A stretch of 64,000 nt of DNA from Bradyrhizobium sp. (GCF_027307225.1 NZ_DAHUXJ010000020.1:37789-101788); one strand, 5' to 3'. Shown: positions 17,640 to 26,693, numbered from the stretch's first letter. Translations and numbers: made by a program. The notes: a model not told the origin generated them from the letters alone.

Positions 17640-17921
17640 GACCGGATGTCTCAATGGGACATAAGATGCCCAATCTATCGCTGGGTCAGGGTCGTTTCCG
17701 TATGCCAAGGCACACGCCAGCCGCATATTCCGCCTCCATCTCATAACGCCAAAAGATCAGCGAGTGTTTCCGCAACGTGAGCGAACGTCATGATCGCTCA
17801 GACGTATGCCGGCTAAGGGCAACAGCTGGAACCGTACCGCAAGTCCGATGGCTCAGTTGACAGTGCCATCAACAGATCAACGCGCGATCTCATCGCAATA
17901 TTTAGCGCTCAGTTCAGGCCG
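17640..17921 (+). other. Leader region resembling that upstream of 22752
   Basis: The stretch from about 17672 to 17810 resembles 22634-22770: TCGCTGGGTCAG, a CGCCAAAA block, an AGCGA/TTCC block, then ATG and TCAGACGTA. Here the frame after the ATG stops after eight codons, so this looks like a decayed paralogue of the small gene at 22752. Confidence 0.4.
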
Positions 17922-18011
17922 CTAGGGAGCGACGATCATGATGGTCAGGACGCCAACGAACGCAAGCGCCCAGACTATCGAGCCATAAAACAACCATGGA
18001 TCCCTCGACAT
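17922..18011 (-). CDS. 29-residue membrane peptide, possible
   Basis: MSRDPWLFYGSIVWALAFVG followed by VLTIMIVAP is one clean transmembrane helix that ends at the stop. The ribosome binding site is weak (a GGA about 12 bases upstream). It may be translated from a longer frame beginning at 18095. It lies directly downstream of a second tiny membrane ORF (18070-18174). Confidence 0.4.
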   Translation of the reverse strand: MSRDPWLFYGSIVWALAFVGVLTIMIVAP

Positions 18012-18069
18012 GATTTGAGAATCCAACGAATGGTGAAGGTCGTAGTTCGCACTCTGCTTTTTGCGCCAA

Positions 18070-18174
18070 TCAGATCGACGCGTCACGTAAGGCATTTCTG
18101 TCAAGCGCGATCGCGACGAAGCCGAGCAGCGAAAGCGATCCGCCGGCCGCAATTAGGCAGTACGCAATAACCAT
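18070..18174 (-). CDS. 34-residue membrane peptide, possible
   Basis: From the ATG at 18174 the minus strand reads MVIAYCLIAAGGSLSLLGFV, then AIALDRNALRDASI: one hydrophobic helix with a polar tail. GAAGAAC lies about six bases upstream. It precedes another tiny membrane ORF on the same strand, so the pair may be a dicistronic unit. Tentative because of its size. Confidence 0.4.
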   Translation of the reverse strand: MVIAYCLIAAGGSLSLLGFVAIALDRNALRDASI

Positions 18175-18807
18175 CAAGCGTTCTTCAAATTGAAACGCCT
18201 TGCAACCGGATAGATCGCGAGTGAACTTTGATGTTGGAAAAGAATAGATTCAGGCGCTCACCAATTGAGGTCAGCCTAACTGATAAAATTTGACCGACAA
18301 TCGAAAGAAAGAACTAAGGTTAACGTGGGCTCTGGCAAACCGGTCGATCTTCCGCCTGACGTTGCCCGCGGGTTCGTTGCCGTCATGGGGGATTGTTTCA
18401 CGCAAGAAGACCCCCACAAGCGCGACGCGAATCGCGGCACGTCAGCACATTGGATCACTTAGCCGATCAGCTCCCGGCATTCGCCAATTCTTGAGAGGGT
18501 CGTTGGCGGGCTTAAGTTCTTGGCGCTGCGTTTTCTGCCCCCCGGACAAACACCGCGGCGGCGTTGATTTTGCGCCCGGCACGCATGAGGATGAACCGAG
18601 CAATGTCTTCACGGAACGTTGAAGCGCCTCTACGACACAACGATCGATTTTGTGGCTCGCTCCAAGCCGGGCGGCTTCTCTTTGTCGATATCGAGCTTGT
18701 GATACTCCCAAGGTCTTATTGCTCTGGCCAACACTTGTTGGAGAAACAAGCGTGTTTCTCCCCGGCTCTCTTAACTATGAGCACCCGCAGACGATAATGG
18801 GTTCGCG
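18175..18807. other. Gene-poor stretch
   Basis: About 630 bases with overlapping frames in both strands and no recognisable product. Base composition is slightly more AT-rich than the core operons, in keeping with an accessory or decaying region. Confidence 0.35.
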
Positions 18808-18969
18808 ATGCGATTTTTCATCTCGCCACGTGCGGTCGCCTCGATCTCGCGACGTCGACGAAAAACGATCGCCGAAAGCGTCTACGTCCTTGCGATTGCG
18901 ACAGCCATGCTGGGATGGATCTGGTTGCTCACGTCGGTCGGCATAGATCTTGTAGATAGGATCCTTTGA
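18808..18969 (+). CDS. 53-residue membrane protein, hypothetical
   Basis: The ATG at 18808 gives a very basic head, MRFFISPRAVASISRRRRKT, then IAESVYVLAIATAMLGWIWL and LLTSVGIDLVDRIL. The Arg-rich N-terminus followed by a helix predicts an N-in single-span protein. The ribosome binding site is weak, but the charge distribution and helix are typical of real inner-membrane peptides. Confidence 0.55.
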   Translation: MRFFISPRAVASISRRRRKTIAESVYVLAIATAMLGWIWLLTSVGIDLVDRIL

Positions 18970-19214
18970 CCGGCAACACCGAAGATGGTCGACGTGCTCA
19001 AGAACCACAACCTGTGAACCAGATCACAGACCGTCGCGTGCTGATCGCGTAGAAATCCGCGCCGATGGCAACCGGAACGTCCCCAAGGCATCATCATACC
19101 CGACCGTGTCCTTTCGCTATAGCTGTAGATATACTACGTTAGGGAACATGCTGACCGGAGGTGCACTACTGCGCAGATCGTCGCGCAACCGTGAGAAAGA
19201 TTTTGCGTGGTCAC

Positions 19215-19409
19215 ATGACATCAAAGCAGAAAAAACGTAGCAGCTCGAAACCGAGAATCACTCCGCAAAGTCGTCTGGAGCGGCAAATGTCGGAGGTGAT
19301 TTCGCTACGAGAAAAGGTTGCGCAGGCCGAGCTTGCGGCCCACCGGTATGGCACGCCGACTAGCGACCGAGCAGAACCGAACGATAGACGCCGGCCAACA
19401 CAATTGTGA
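19215..19409 (+). CDS. 64-residue basic helical protein, hypothetical
   Basis: MTSKQKKRSSSKPRITPQSR is a strongly basic head; it is followed by LERQMSEVISLREKVAQAEL, an amphipathic helix, and a polar tail. The helix matches that of the gene at 11512, so the two are likely paralogues. The frame is open to a GTG at 19161 that abuts GGAG, so the true start is uncertain. The function is unknown; the basic head could bind nucleic acid. Confidence 0.5.
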   Translation: MTSKQKKRSSSKPRITPQSRLERQMSEVISLREKVAQAELAAHRYGTPTSDRAEPNDRRRPTQL

Positions 19410-19741
19410 GCTAGGCCACGGGCTCCCAGTTGGCGACCCGGTAGGGAATAGCCCGCCGGGTCTTGGGCTAAATGAGCTGCTGAACAGCCCGCATCGCGCA
19501 AAAGATCATGCCCCATAGAGCAACGTTCACTTCAATGGCCACCAACATTGGTGCGCCCCCCACTTAAAGAATCCCCGATTCGCGTCGTCGACAGACTTTC
19601 AAAGGCGAATATGGGAAGATTGTGGTTCGCAGATGCGAATGGCTATGCAACGCAGCCTATCAGCACTGCGCATTGTGCGCCTGAATCAACCATCCGACCG
19701 ATGTGTCCCAGGATCTCTGAGGGTTTTGCAAGCAGCCTAGA
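19410..19741. other. Intergenic region, nothing supported
   Basis: A plus-strand frame ends just before the repeat at 19742 but has no ribosome binding site or family. I see no gene here. Confidence 0.3.
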
Positions 19742-19908
19742 CTAGTGGAGTGGATTTGACATTCGCTACCCATCGGCCGCGAATTCGCAGGGCGAATGTC
19801 AAATCCCAAACTCCACTAGAAACATATATTTGCTAGTGGTCCTTTGATTCTAACATTCGCAAAAGTGGCCGCTGAGAGGGGATGCGAATGTTAGAATCGG
19901 ACCACTAG
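19742..19908 (+). repeat. Paired-hairpin CTAG element, type B, forward orientation
   Basis: Hairpin one spans CTAG 19742 to CTAG 19819, with arms GGATTTGACATTCGC and GCGAATGTCAAATCC. The 13-base spacer is AAACATATATTTG. Hairpin two spans CTAG 19833 to CTAG 19908, with arms GATTCTAACATTCGCA and TGCGAATGTTAGAATC. All four CTAGs are intact. Both hairpins use an ACATTCGC core where type A uses GAAGTTC. Confidence 0.93.
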
Positions 19909-19936
19909 TTCGGCGACGCAGACACCTCCTGATCGC

Positions 19937-20638
19937 CTACTCCTCCGCGATTTCAAACCGTAGGCCATCGCTGTTAAGGAAGAACGACGGCCCCAATCTG
20001 TTCGCGCTGAATGCAGCTGCGGTCAGCATTCGTCCGAAGCACACACCGGTATCGATGTTGACCCGGTTGCACCGCACTTCCGGCGCAGCGTTCGTTGTCG
20101 GCGTGTGGCCGTGTACCACAAGGGCACCATGCCATTGCCGGGAAGAGAGAAACGGCTCTCTGATCCAGAGCAAATCGCCATCGATCTGCTCGATCAGCGG
20201 GATTCCAGGACGCACTCCCGCATGTACAAAGAAGCGCTCTCGCTCGTGGATCCGAATTGGCAAGTTGCCGATCCAGGCAAGATGGTCGGGCGGCAGTTCG
20301 GCTGGGTCACCCAATCCGTAGGCATCTAGCGTGGCATCCCCACCGTTACTAAACCACCGCAAAAGGTCTGCGTCGGATCGCTCGGGGTCAGCTGCGGTGA
20401 GGAGCATCTCGTCATGATTTCCCCGCAAGCAGCGAAGACGGCATTGTCCGGCTGCTTGCTCTTTCATTAAAAACGCGACGACTTCGTTCGAAGCGGGCCC
20501 CCGATCAACGTAGTCGCCCAAAAAGATAAATTCATGCTCGACGCTGCCCGCGCTTTTCCGGCACAATTCAAACAATGACCGCAATTCATCAATGCAGCCG
20601 TGAACATCGCCTATCGCAAATGTTACCGAGGTACTCAT
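19937..20638 (-). CDS. PPP-family metallophosphoesterase (serine/threonine protein phosphatase or ApaH-like)
   Basis: A 233-residue protein with the complete metallophosphoesterase signature: FAIGDVHGC (residues 7-15), FLGDYVDRGP near 40, LRGNHDEML near 75, FVHAGVRPG near 137 and VVHGHTPT near 174. These provide the Asp, His and Asn ligands for two metals. The GDxVDRG and GNHE/D form places it in the PPP superfamily, which includes bacterial serine/threonine phosphatases and Ap4A hydrolases. No signal peptide is present, so it is cytoplasmic. A type B repeat lies immediately downstream. Substrate specificity cannot be read here. Confidence 0.9.
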   Translation of the reverse strand: MSTSVTFAIGDVHGCIDELRSLFELCRKSAGSVEHEFIFLGDYVDRGPASNEVVAFLMKEQAAGQCRLRCLRGNHDEMLLTAADPERSDADLLRWFSNGGDATLDAYGLGDPAELPPDHLAWIGNLPIRIHERERFFVHAGVRPGIPLIEQIDGDLLWIREPFLSSRQWHGALVVHGHTPTTNAAPEVRCNRVNIDTGVCFGRMLTAAAFSANRLGPSFFLNSDGLRFEIAEE

Positions 20639-20763
20639 GAGACCATTTTATCGCATCTCTTTAGCGAGCTCAGCACAGCATTCGTTGGACCAGCGAGCAG
20701 ATGTTTCGAGAAGAAGCGTTAGCTGCCTGACCCGCGTGACCGCAAACTCCCTATTCGTTGGGC

Positions 20764-21468
20764 CTATCGCTTCTTTTCGTTGGCTCGATCAATCCGAGCC
20801 CGAAGCGTTGCAAGATCGGTGAATGTATCTGCTTGCCGCCGCAGGTCATCGGCGATCATTGGCGGTTCACAGCTAATTGTCGACACGATCGTGACCTTGA
20901 TGCCCCTTCTCTGCATCGCGGCAACTAGTGCGGCGAATTTGAAGTTCCTATCAGTTTCGCGGTGAGTTCGTTATAGGAACTTCAAATTCAAAGCCGCACT
21001 AGCATCAATAAGTTGCTAGAGCTCCCTTGATTCCGAAGTTCGCATCGGATGGGCCGCAATAGCTTGCGAACTTCGGAATCGGAGCTCTAGTGCGCAAAAG
21101 TCGCCATCTCCCGAAAACAGCACCATCCGATCGATGTAATCCGCTAGCCCTAATGCGTCGACCGCCAGCTCGACACCCATGCTTCCCTTGACCTTGCGAT
21201 GTCCATTAGCATCAGTGAACTCCTTGGCGGGCTTTGTGACTACCGTATAGCCATTGTAATCGAGCCAATCGGTCAACGGTCGAAGTGGGGAGAATTGCTG
21301 GTCATCCTCTACGATGGCCGTGTAATAGAGCGCCCGCAAAAGCCGGCCGCGGCCCGCAAACTCCCGAAGCAATTGCCTATAGTCGACTTCAAAACCAAGA
21401 GCCTTGACCGACGCATGGAGATTGGCGCCGTCGATGAAAAGCGCAATTTTCCCCGAGCCCGCCTGCAT
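20764..21468 (-). pseudogene. NYN-domain (LabA/DUF88-type) ribonuclease gene interrupted by a CTAG repeat
   Basis: The N-terminal part from 21468 reads GKIALFIDGANLHASVKALG, then LDYNGYTVVTKP, GSMGVELAVDALGLADYIDR and MVLFSGDGDF. This is the PIN-like NYN fold with its catalytic acidic residues (D in FIDGAN, D in GVELAVDA, D in SGDGD). The frame stops at 21016 inside the repeat. The C-terminal part resumes after the repeat as VAAMQRRGIKVTIVSTISCE through RARIDRANEKKR and the stop at 20764. Removing 162 bases (20925-21086) joins the parts as DFCALVAAMQRRG in frame, giving a normal 180-residue protein. As it stands, a truncated product lacking the last third of the domain would be made. Confidence 0.92.
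20925..21090 (+). repeat. Paired-hairpin CTAG element, type A, inserted in NYN gene
   Basis: This is a best-preserved type A copy with all four CTAGs: hairpin one 20925-21002, spacer CATCAATAAGTTG (21003-21015), hairpin two 21016-21090. Arms of hairpin one are GCGGCGAATTTGAAGTTCCT with its complement. Arms of hairpin two are GATTCCGAAGTTCGC / GCGAACTTCGGAATC. It splits the NYN coding sequence at the codons CTA-G, and one CTAG copy remains at each edge. Confidence 0.95.
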
Positions 21469-21643
21469 TCAACGCCTCTTCAAACTGCAGATGGAAGGAT
21501 TTCAGCGGGCGACGAAGCCCACTTCGAAGCCAAACGACTTCGTCCAGCTATGAGGCGATTTTGGGTAACTATCTACTTTGAGCTTAGGCCAGTCCGTTTC
21601 ACGGTTAATGCCAACATAATCGCACGGGCCGAATTCTGTCAGA

Positions 21644-21810
21644 CTAGAGCTCCGATTCCGAAGTTCGCAAGCTATTGCGGCCCCTCCGATGCGAACTTCG
21701 GAATCAAGGGAGCTCTAGCAACTTATTGTTTTGAGTAGCGGCTTTGAATTTGACGTTCCTATAATGAACTCACGGCGAAACTGATAGGAACTTCAAATTC
21801 GCCGCACCAG
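21644..21810 (-). repeat. Paired-hairpin CTAG element, type A, reverse orientation
   Basis: It opens with CTAG at 21644-21647 and the GATTCCGAAGTTCGC hairpin, closes that with CTAG, has spacer CAACTTATTGTTTTGAG, then the TTTGACGTTCCTATAATGA hairpin, ending at CCAG 21807-21810. One outer CTAG and one inner CTAG have drifted. It lies in the 5' region of the NYN gene, only about 550 bases from the copy that interrupts it. Confidence 0.9.
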
Positions 21811-21915
21811 GGGGCAATCATGGCAGATAGCCGCGTGCTCCCTGCCCCTCTCTCAGTCACAGCGATCTCTGCGATCATTGCAGCGGTAGGCCAGCTTTTC
21901 CACGGTGTAAGTTTT

Positions 21916-22227
21916 TCAGCCTGCGTCCCGTTGAGTTGCAGAGCGGCGCACACGCGGCACGAACTGGGCGAATACAGTTCTTATCCGCGCTTGCGGAGTC
22001 AAATCGGCGGCCGGCACGTCTTCTGACGGGGCATTGACGACGTCAGACGCCCTGCCGGTGAAGGAATCGGTTGCCAGAAAGCGCTCATCCGGGACCTGTA
22101 CTGCCCCCAACCAGGATGTGATCGCCGGCAAGCGACAGCTCTCGTCCGGGCCGAAAATAATATGACTAACGAATAGCAACGCAGCGACAACCGGCACCGC
22201 AATGGTGGTCTCTTTTAAAGTGGACAT
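21916..22227 (-). CDS. Small exported or membrane-anchored protein, hypothetical
   Basis: 103 residues from the ATG at 22227; the frame extends to 22434, but that part has no helix or start signal. The N-terminus STLKETTIAVPVVAALLFVS is a signal anchor or signal peptide, then HIIFGPDESCRLPAI and a polar region end in basic VRRSATQRD. It is probably exported or anchored with the C-terminus outside. The motif IFGPDE after the helix is familiar from short rhizobial orphan proteins. The function is unknown. Confidence 0.6.
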   Translation of the reverse strand: MSTLKETTIAVPVVAALLFVSHIIFGPDESCRLPAITSWLGAVQVPDERFLATDSFTGRASDVVNAPSEDVPAADLTPQARIRTVFAQFVPRVRRSATQRDAG

Positions 22228-22751
22228 GTTATCCAGGCCTCTAACGCTCCAGGCATGATGCGACGGCCGCCATAAACGCTGCCCTAAACAGCAGGCCCAA
22301 TATGCCGTGGCGGTTACTCGCCGATTAGCCAACAGAGGAAATTTTTGGTGACCGCCGAGGACCGATGCAGCGGCGTCAGCAGGGCGCTCAATTGATCGTT
22401 TGCTGTCACGGATCTCGCCGTCCACGCATAGCAAGGCAAAATGGCCGGCGATGAAAGCCCTCTACATCTTGCTTATCCCTTAATCTCAGCCCTGTTTGCC
22501 AGACCAACGGCGACTGCATCGAAGATCGGCGAGGAGGATCGCGTGAATCACAACGTTCTGGTCGTTCAAGTCAAAACATCCGCGATTCCAATTGCCCATC
22601 GACGTCGCCGCACTAACGGTAGAACTGCGGTGCCGAAGCTGTCGCTGGGTCAGCGTCGCTTGCCTATTCTGGAGCACTAGCCTGCTATATATTTCAACTC
22701 ATTTTATAGCGCCAAAAAATAAGCGACTGCTTCCTGTACGGGAGCTTGATC
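22228..22751. other. Intergenic region with a leader shared with 17672
   Basis: About 520 bases without a supported gene. The last 120 bases, upstream of the gene at 22752, resemble 17672-17790 (TCGCTGGGTCAG, the GCGCCAAAA block, the AGCGA and TTCC blocks), which suggests a duplicated promoter or leader. Confidence 0.4.
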
Positions 22752-22922
22752 ATGCAAGTCGATTCAGACGTAGCGGCAGTTGATGTCGCATTGATTAGCG
22801 ACACCCCATCAAATCAGCAGGCAGATCCCGACGCGGACAACGAGAGGGCCGTCGTTGCCAATGACAATGGAAAGCGCTGGCCACCGATCGCTTTTCCTGA
22901 AGATTGGTACGCGTCCTTTTGA
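22752..22922 (+). CDS. 56-residue acidic protein, hypothetical
   Basis: The ATG at 22752 has GGGAGC about six bases upstream. The sequence is acidic (QADPDADNERAVV) and ends with an aromatic segment NGKRWPPIAFPEDWYASF. It has no membrane span. The region upstream is duplicated in decayed form at 17672, so the gene may have had a paralogue there. The function is unknown. Confidence 0.55.
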   Translation: MQVDSDVAAVDVALISDTPSNQQADPDADNERAVVANDNGKRWPPIAFPEDWYASF

Positions 22923-23123
22923 GGGACCGCCGCGCTGGCACGGTAATTCGATGCCGTTAGCCAGCCAAGTCAGACAAAGGCTGACGGTGTGGGGTCGTCT
23001 GCAATTCGCCCTAACGGTCGGCATCTATTAGCCGAGTGCTGGAGGTCCTAATTCCTGGCCAGATAGGTAACGTTACCGGAGCGAAGGAAAGCCCGAGTTG
23101 CCCGAGAGGTGTAGAGTCCACCA

Positions 23124-23384
23124 ATGGCTCTGCACTTTCACCACGCACTTGATCGCCTGGAGATATGGAGCGCCGCCAGCGGTGGCTTTTCATTCGTAAT
23201 AAGCCATGAGAGCAACGCCGGAGAGGGCTTTCACGGACGCCTTGGCTTCATGGCGACATGGCGACCGCTCTACAAAAACATAGGCGCTATCAAAATCGCG
23301 GGAGCGCCCTTCAAGACATTTGCTGATGCCGAGCAAGCCTGCAATAGAACATTGGAGTATCTAACCACCGAGACGAAGCGATAA
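23124..23384 (+). CDS. 86-residue hypothetical protein
   Basis: A small alpha/beta protein with FHGRLGFMATWRPLYKNIGA and AGAPFKTFADAEQACNRTLE. AGAGG lies upstream of the ATG. It resembles short orphan proteins of Bradyrhizobium-type genomes; no domain with known function was recognised. A rho-independent terminator lies 330 bases downstream. Confidence 0.6.
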   Translation: MALHFHHALDRLEIWSAASGGFSFVISHESNAGEGFHGRLGFMATWRPLYKNIGAIKIAGAPFKTFADAEQACNRTLEYLTTETKR

Positions 23385-23713
23385 GCGGTTCGGCTGACTG
23401 CTAGGCCACATTCCGGCTCGGTCTACAGGCCGGTGCTACAATTTGCCAGTCCGTGAACTGAAAGCGAATGTGAACCATGACGCCGTCCTTGTCGGGCGCA
23501 AGATCAGCAAAGCTGAATGCGTGCGGGACCGCTCGCTCCAATCGCACCGCTTCGTTTCAATCGGAACCTCCTTATTGGAAGCACCGCTCACAGGAAGATG
23601 GAAAATTTTCCGGGAATTATTAGCACGCCAGAAATCAAAATTACGAATGGCGCGAAGAAACTACTGGCTTTCGAGCTAAATTAAGAGCGGTCCCGCTGGG
23701 ACCATCACTTCGA

Positions 23714-23745
23714 CCCCACCGTGTTCTCAGCGCGGTGGGTTTTTT
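23714..23745 (+). terminator. Rho-independent terminator
   Basis: CCCACCG pairs with CGGTGGG around a short loop and is followed by TTTTTT on the plus strand. This is a canonical terminator for plus-strand transcription from the small-gene island. Confidence 0.8.
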
Positions 23746-23836
23746 CTGCTCGCGCCAAGCACATTTGGTGAATTAGAACCCTGTCTGATATGCAGCCCTT
23801 ACGCCTCGGTCCCCGAAGCTAAGGCGTTAAGAGTCG

Positions 23837-23869
23837 GCTCCGCTTCATCGTCCGCGAGGCGGAGCTTTT
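23837..23869 (+). terminator. Stem-loop with T-run
   Basis: GCTCCGC pairs with GCGGAGC across a 15-base loop and is followed by TTTTC on the plus strand. It lies 29 bases past the 3' end of the minus-strand aconitase, so it may work in both directions. Confidence 0.6.
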
Positions 23870-23897
23870 CAAGCAAAAAGCCCTGGATGCGGAGAGG

Positions 23898-25837
23898 CTA
23901 TGCCGCGGCTTGCGATTCATTCCTGCGCCAATTGATCAGCCCGCCAGCCAGAATCACATCGATCTGCAGCGCGGTAAGGCCGTGGCGCGCCCGCACGGCC
24001 CAGCGGCAATCGAGTGTAATGTCCTCACCGCTCTTGAGGACGCGGCGCAGATTGTCGGCACGCAGGACATCGTCCTTCTGTAAACGATCGTAATCGGCCT
24101 CGTTGACGAACGTCAGGGGCAGAATGCCGTAATTGACGAGATTCTGGCGGTGAATTCGCGCGAAGCTCTTCGCAAGAACCACTCTCAGGTCCAGGTTTCG
24201 CGGCGCCGCAGCCGCATGCTCGCGCGAGGAACCCTGGCCATAGTTGCGCCCCGCGACGACGCTGTGTCCGCCGCGCGCCGCACGCGCGCGCTCGGCGTAG
24301 CCGCGATCGATCCGCTCAAAGGCGAAGTCGCCGATCCTCTGGATGTTGGAGCGATAGGGAAGCACCCTGGCGCCGGCGGGGAGAATTTCATCGGTTGAAA
24401 CATCGTCCCCCATTTTCAGGAGAACCCTCAGCTCAAGCTGGTCGGGAAGCGGATCGAAATCCGGCAGCGAGCGGATGTTCGGACCTTTGACGAGTTGGAC
24501 AGTTCGCGCCTGTTCCGCCGCGAGCGGGGCTCCAAAGAGTTTCATGTTCAGCGTCGGCCGGACGGGATTGTACAGTTCAGGGCAGGACTTCGTCAGCGTT
24601 CGCGGATCGGTGATGCGTCCCGCGAGCGCCGAAGCCGCCGCGGTTTCCGGCGAGCAGAGAAACACCGAATCCTCCTCGGTGCCCGACCGGCCGGGAAAGT
24701 TGCGCGGCGTGGTGCGAAGCGAATTGCGCCCGACCGCGGGCGCCTGGCCCATTCCGATGCAGCCGTTGCAACCGGTCTGATGGATCCGCGCGCCGGCTGC
24801 GAGCAACGCCCCGAGCCGGCCGTCGACGACCAGCGCCTCCAGCGTGTCGCGCGACGTCGGATTGATGTCGAACGACACATCGGCCGGGACATGGCTGCCG
24901 CGAACGATTTCTGCGGCAACGGCAAAGTCGCGCCAGCCGGGATTGGCGGATGATCCGATATAGGCCTGGTAGATCGGTTGGCCCGCAACTTCGCTCACAC
25001 CGACGACATTGCCGGGACTCGACGGCGTCGCGATCAGCGGTTCGAGCTTCGACAGGTCGATCGAATCTTCCTCGTCATAACTGCATGCATTGTCGGCAAC
25101 GATTTCCTGCCAGTCACGAGCCCGGTCGCTGGCCTCCAGAAAACGGCGCGTCTTGCGGTCGGACGGAAACACCGTGGTGGTTGCCCCCAACTCGGCACCC
25201 ATGTTGGCGATGACGTGCCTGTCCATCGCGGACAGCGCGTCGAGCCCGGGTCCGAAATATTCGATCACCTTGCCGACGCCGCCGGTGACGCCGTGGCGTC
25301 GCAACATCTCGAGGATGACATCTTGGCGCTCACCCAGGGCGGCAACTTGCCGGTGAACTCGACACCGAGTACGGCGGGCATCGTCGTGGGAAACGGCTCA
25401 CCGCTGATGGCGAGCGCAACGTCAAGACCGCCGGCTCCGATCGCCAGCATTCCAAGCGCTCCCGCCGCCGGCGTGTGACTGTCGGAGCCCAGAAGGGATT
25501 TGCCAGGCTTGCCGAAATGCTGCATGTGCACCACATGGCTGATGCCGTCGCCGGCGCGCGAGTACCACAAGCCGAAACGGCGGCAGGCGCTCTCCAGAAA
25601 GAGATGATCGTCGGCGTTCAGGTGGTCGGCTTCCAGCAGGTTGTGATCGACATATTGCGCGCTGAGTTCCGTACGCGCGCGATCCAGGCCGATCGACTCC
25701 AGCGCCAGCATCACCAGCGTGCCGGTCGCATCCTGTGTGAGCGTCTGATCAATGCGGATCAAGATGGGCTCGCCCGGACGCATCTTGCCGTGTACGAGAT
25801 GGGCCGAGACAAGCTTCTGGGTAACATTCTGTGGCAT
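23898..25837 (-). pseudogene. Aconitase-family hydratase (short fused type), single frameshift
   Basis: The 5' part starts at 25837 (GAGAGG eight bases upstream) and reads MPQNVTQKLVSAHLVHGKM, RIDQTLTQDATGTLVM, LLGSDSHTPAAGALGMLAIG and LPPWVSAK. The 3' part in the next frame reads MLRRHGVTGGVGKVIEYFGP, IGSSANPG, CNGCIGMGQAP and the swivel domain with GDDVSTDEILPAG and YGQGSSREHAA. Together they make a normal short aconitate hydratase of about 645 residues. The frames join near 25320 where one base, probably a G after GCCAAG, is missing. CNGC supplies two Fe-S ligands; the third usual Cys position reads IGSSAN, which I believe is normal for this subgroup. The frameshift may be real or an assembly error. 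Confidence 0.85.
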
Positions 25838-26083
25838 CTGCACAGCCTCTCGGACTGCGATGTCCCCGCTTCCCCATCGTGTTTGGATATTGATGCTCAG
25901 GCGCACTACCTGGTGCCAATGTAATGCGCGTTGACGCGTTACGTTCCCTTCGGGCGATGTTCGACTGCCTGATGCTAGCCGTCGGCAGAGCTTCGCGACG
26001 GCTCAGGCGATGTTCACGTTGAAACCCGGGCCGGCGGCTGACCTAAACCGAAGCGGTGGAACAGGGCATAGAAGCAGAGTTCC

Positions 26084-26329
26084 CTAAACCGCCCGCCGAT
26101 GCGTTGAAACATCGTGCGAATAGCGAGTACAATTCATGACGTCGGAAAATGCAGCAGCTCTTAGCACTGCCGGGTCGCGCTCGCCCTTCGCCGCACAGGC
26201 TAAAATGTTAGAGGCTATGTCGGCTTTGGTCGTCGACGTTCGCTTTGCCTCAGGCAGCATTACTATTGCTTCCTCAAGCACGGACCTCATCAGTTCGATG
26301 AGTTCAGGCTGAAAAACGGCGCCTATCAT
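26084..26329 (-). CDS. 81-residue helical protein, hypothetical
   Basis: The ATG at 26329 has GGAGG eight bases upstream; the frame to 26434 is not used. The sequence MIGAVFQPELIELMRSVLEE, a short loop, then TKADIASNILACAAKGERDP is a two- or three-helix protein of a kind common in Bradyrhizobium-type genomes (F-x-P-E-x-x-x-x-M-R core). It is probably cytoplasmic. The function is unknown. Confidence 0.65.
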   Translation of the reverse strand: MIGAVFQPELIELMRSVLEEAIVMLPEAKRTSTTKADIASNILACAAKGERDPAVLRAAAFSDVMNCTRYSHDVSTHRRAV

Positions 26330-26693
26330 TGTAGCTTCCTCCAACGCAACTTCTTTCTTCGTGCGCCAGCCCCCATCCTCTTCTGCAGTCTTGGACCGCT
26401 TCAACTGCTTTAATATCCTCACCCAATAAGGCAATCAAAAAAACTAGCGCCGAACAATGAATCTGTCGTTTCCTCAACACACCATCGCACGTTGGTGAAG
26501 TTGTTCGATCGCGCCTTGCGATCCTAAAAGACTTGCATAGCCGTCAACGACCAATTTCAGTGCCTCCGACATACACAGAGTCTGCTGAATGATGCTGGAC
26601 GGCCCAACGTGACTGGCTTAATCGAGCAAAACCAAATCGATCGACCGCCTTCACCTTGCCGCCGGATCATTGCGCGCTACCATGGCTTCCGCA
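26330..26693. other. Intergenic region, nothing supported
   Basis: Somewhat AT-rich sequence between a small minus-strand gene and a membrane-protein remnant. No gene, repeat or terminator was recognised. Confidence 0.3.

Larger units (their letters stand above)
23385..23897. other. Intergenic region with several hairpins
   Basis: It contains a small GGTCCC-GCT-GGGACC hairpin at 23689-23703 and two terminator-like stem-loops listed separately. A plus-strand frame at 23443-23679 starts with TTG and is not supported. Confidence 0.4.

Noticed and set aside
23443..23679. A 78-codon frame after the small gene at 23124
   Set aside because: It starts with TTG without a ribosome binding site and has no recognisable sequence pattern.
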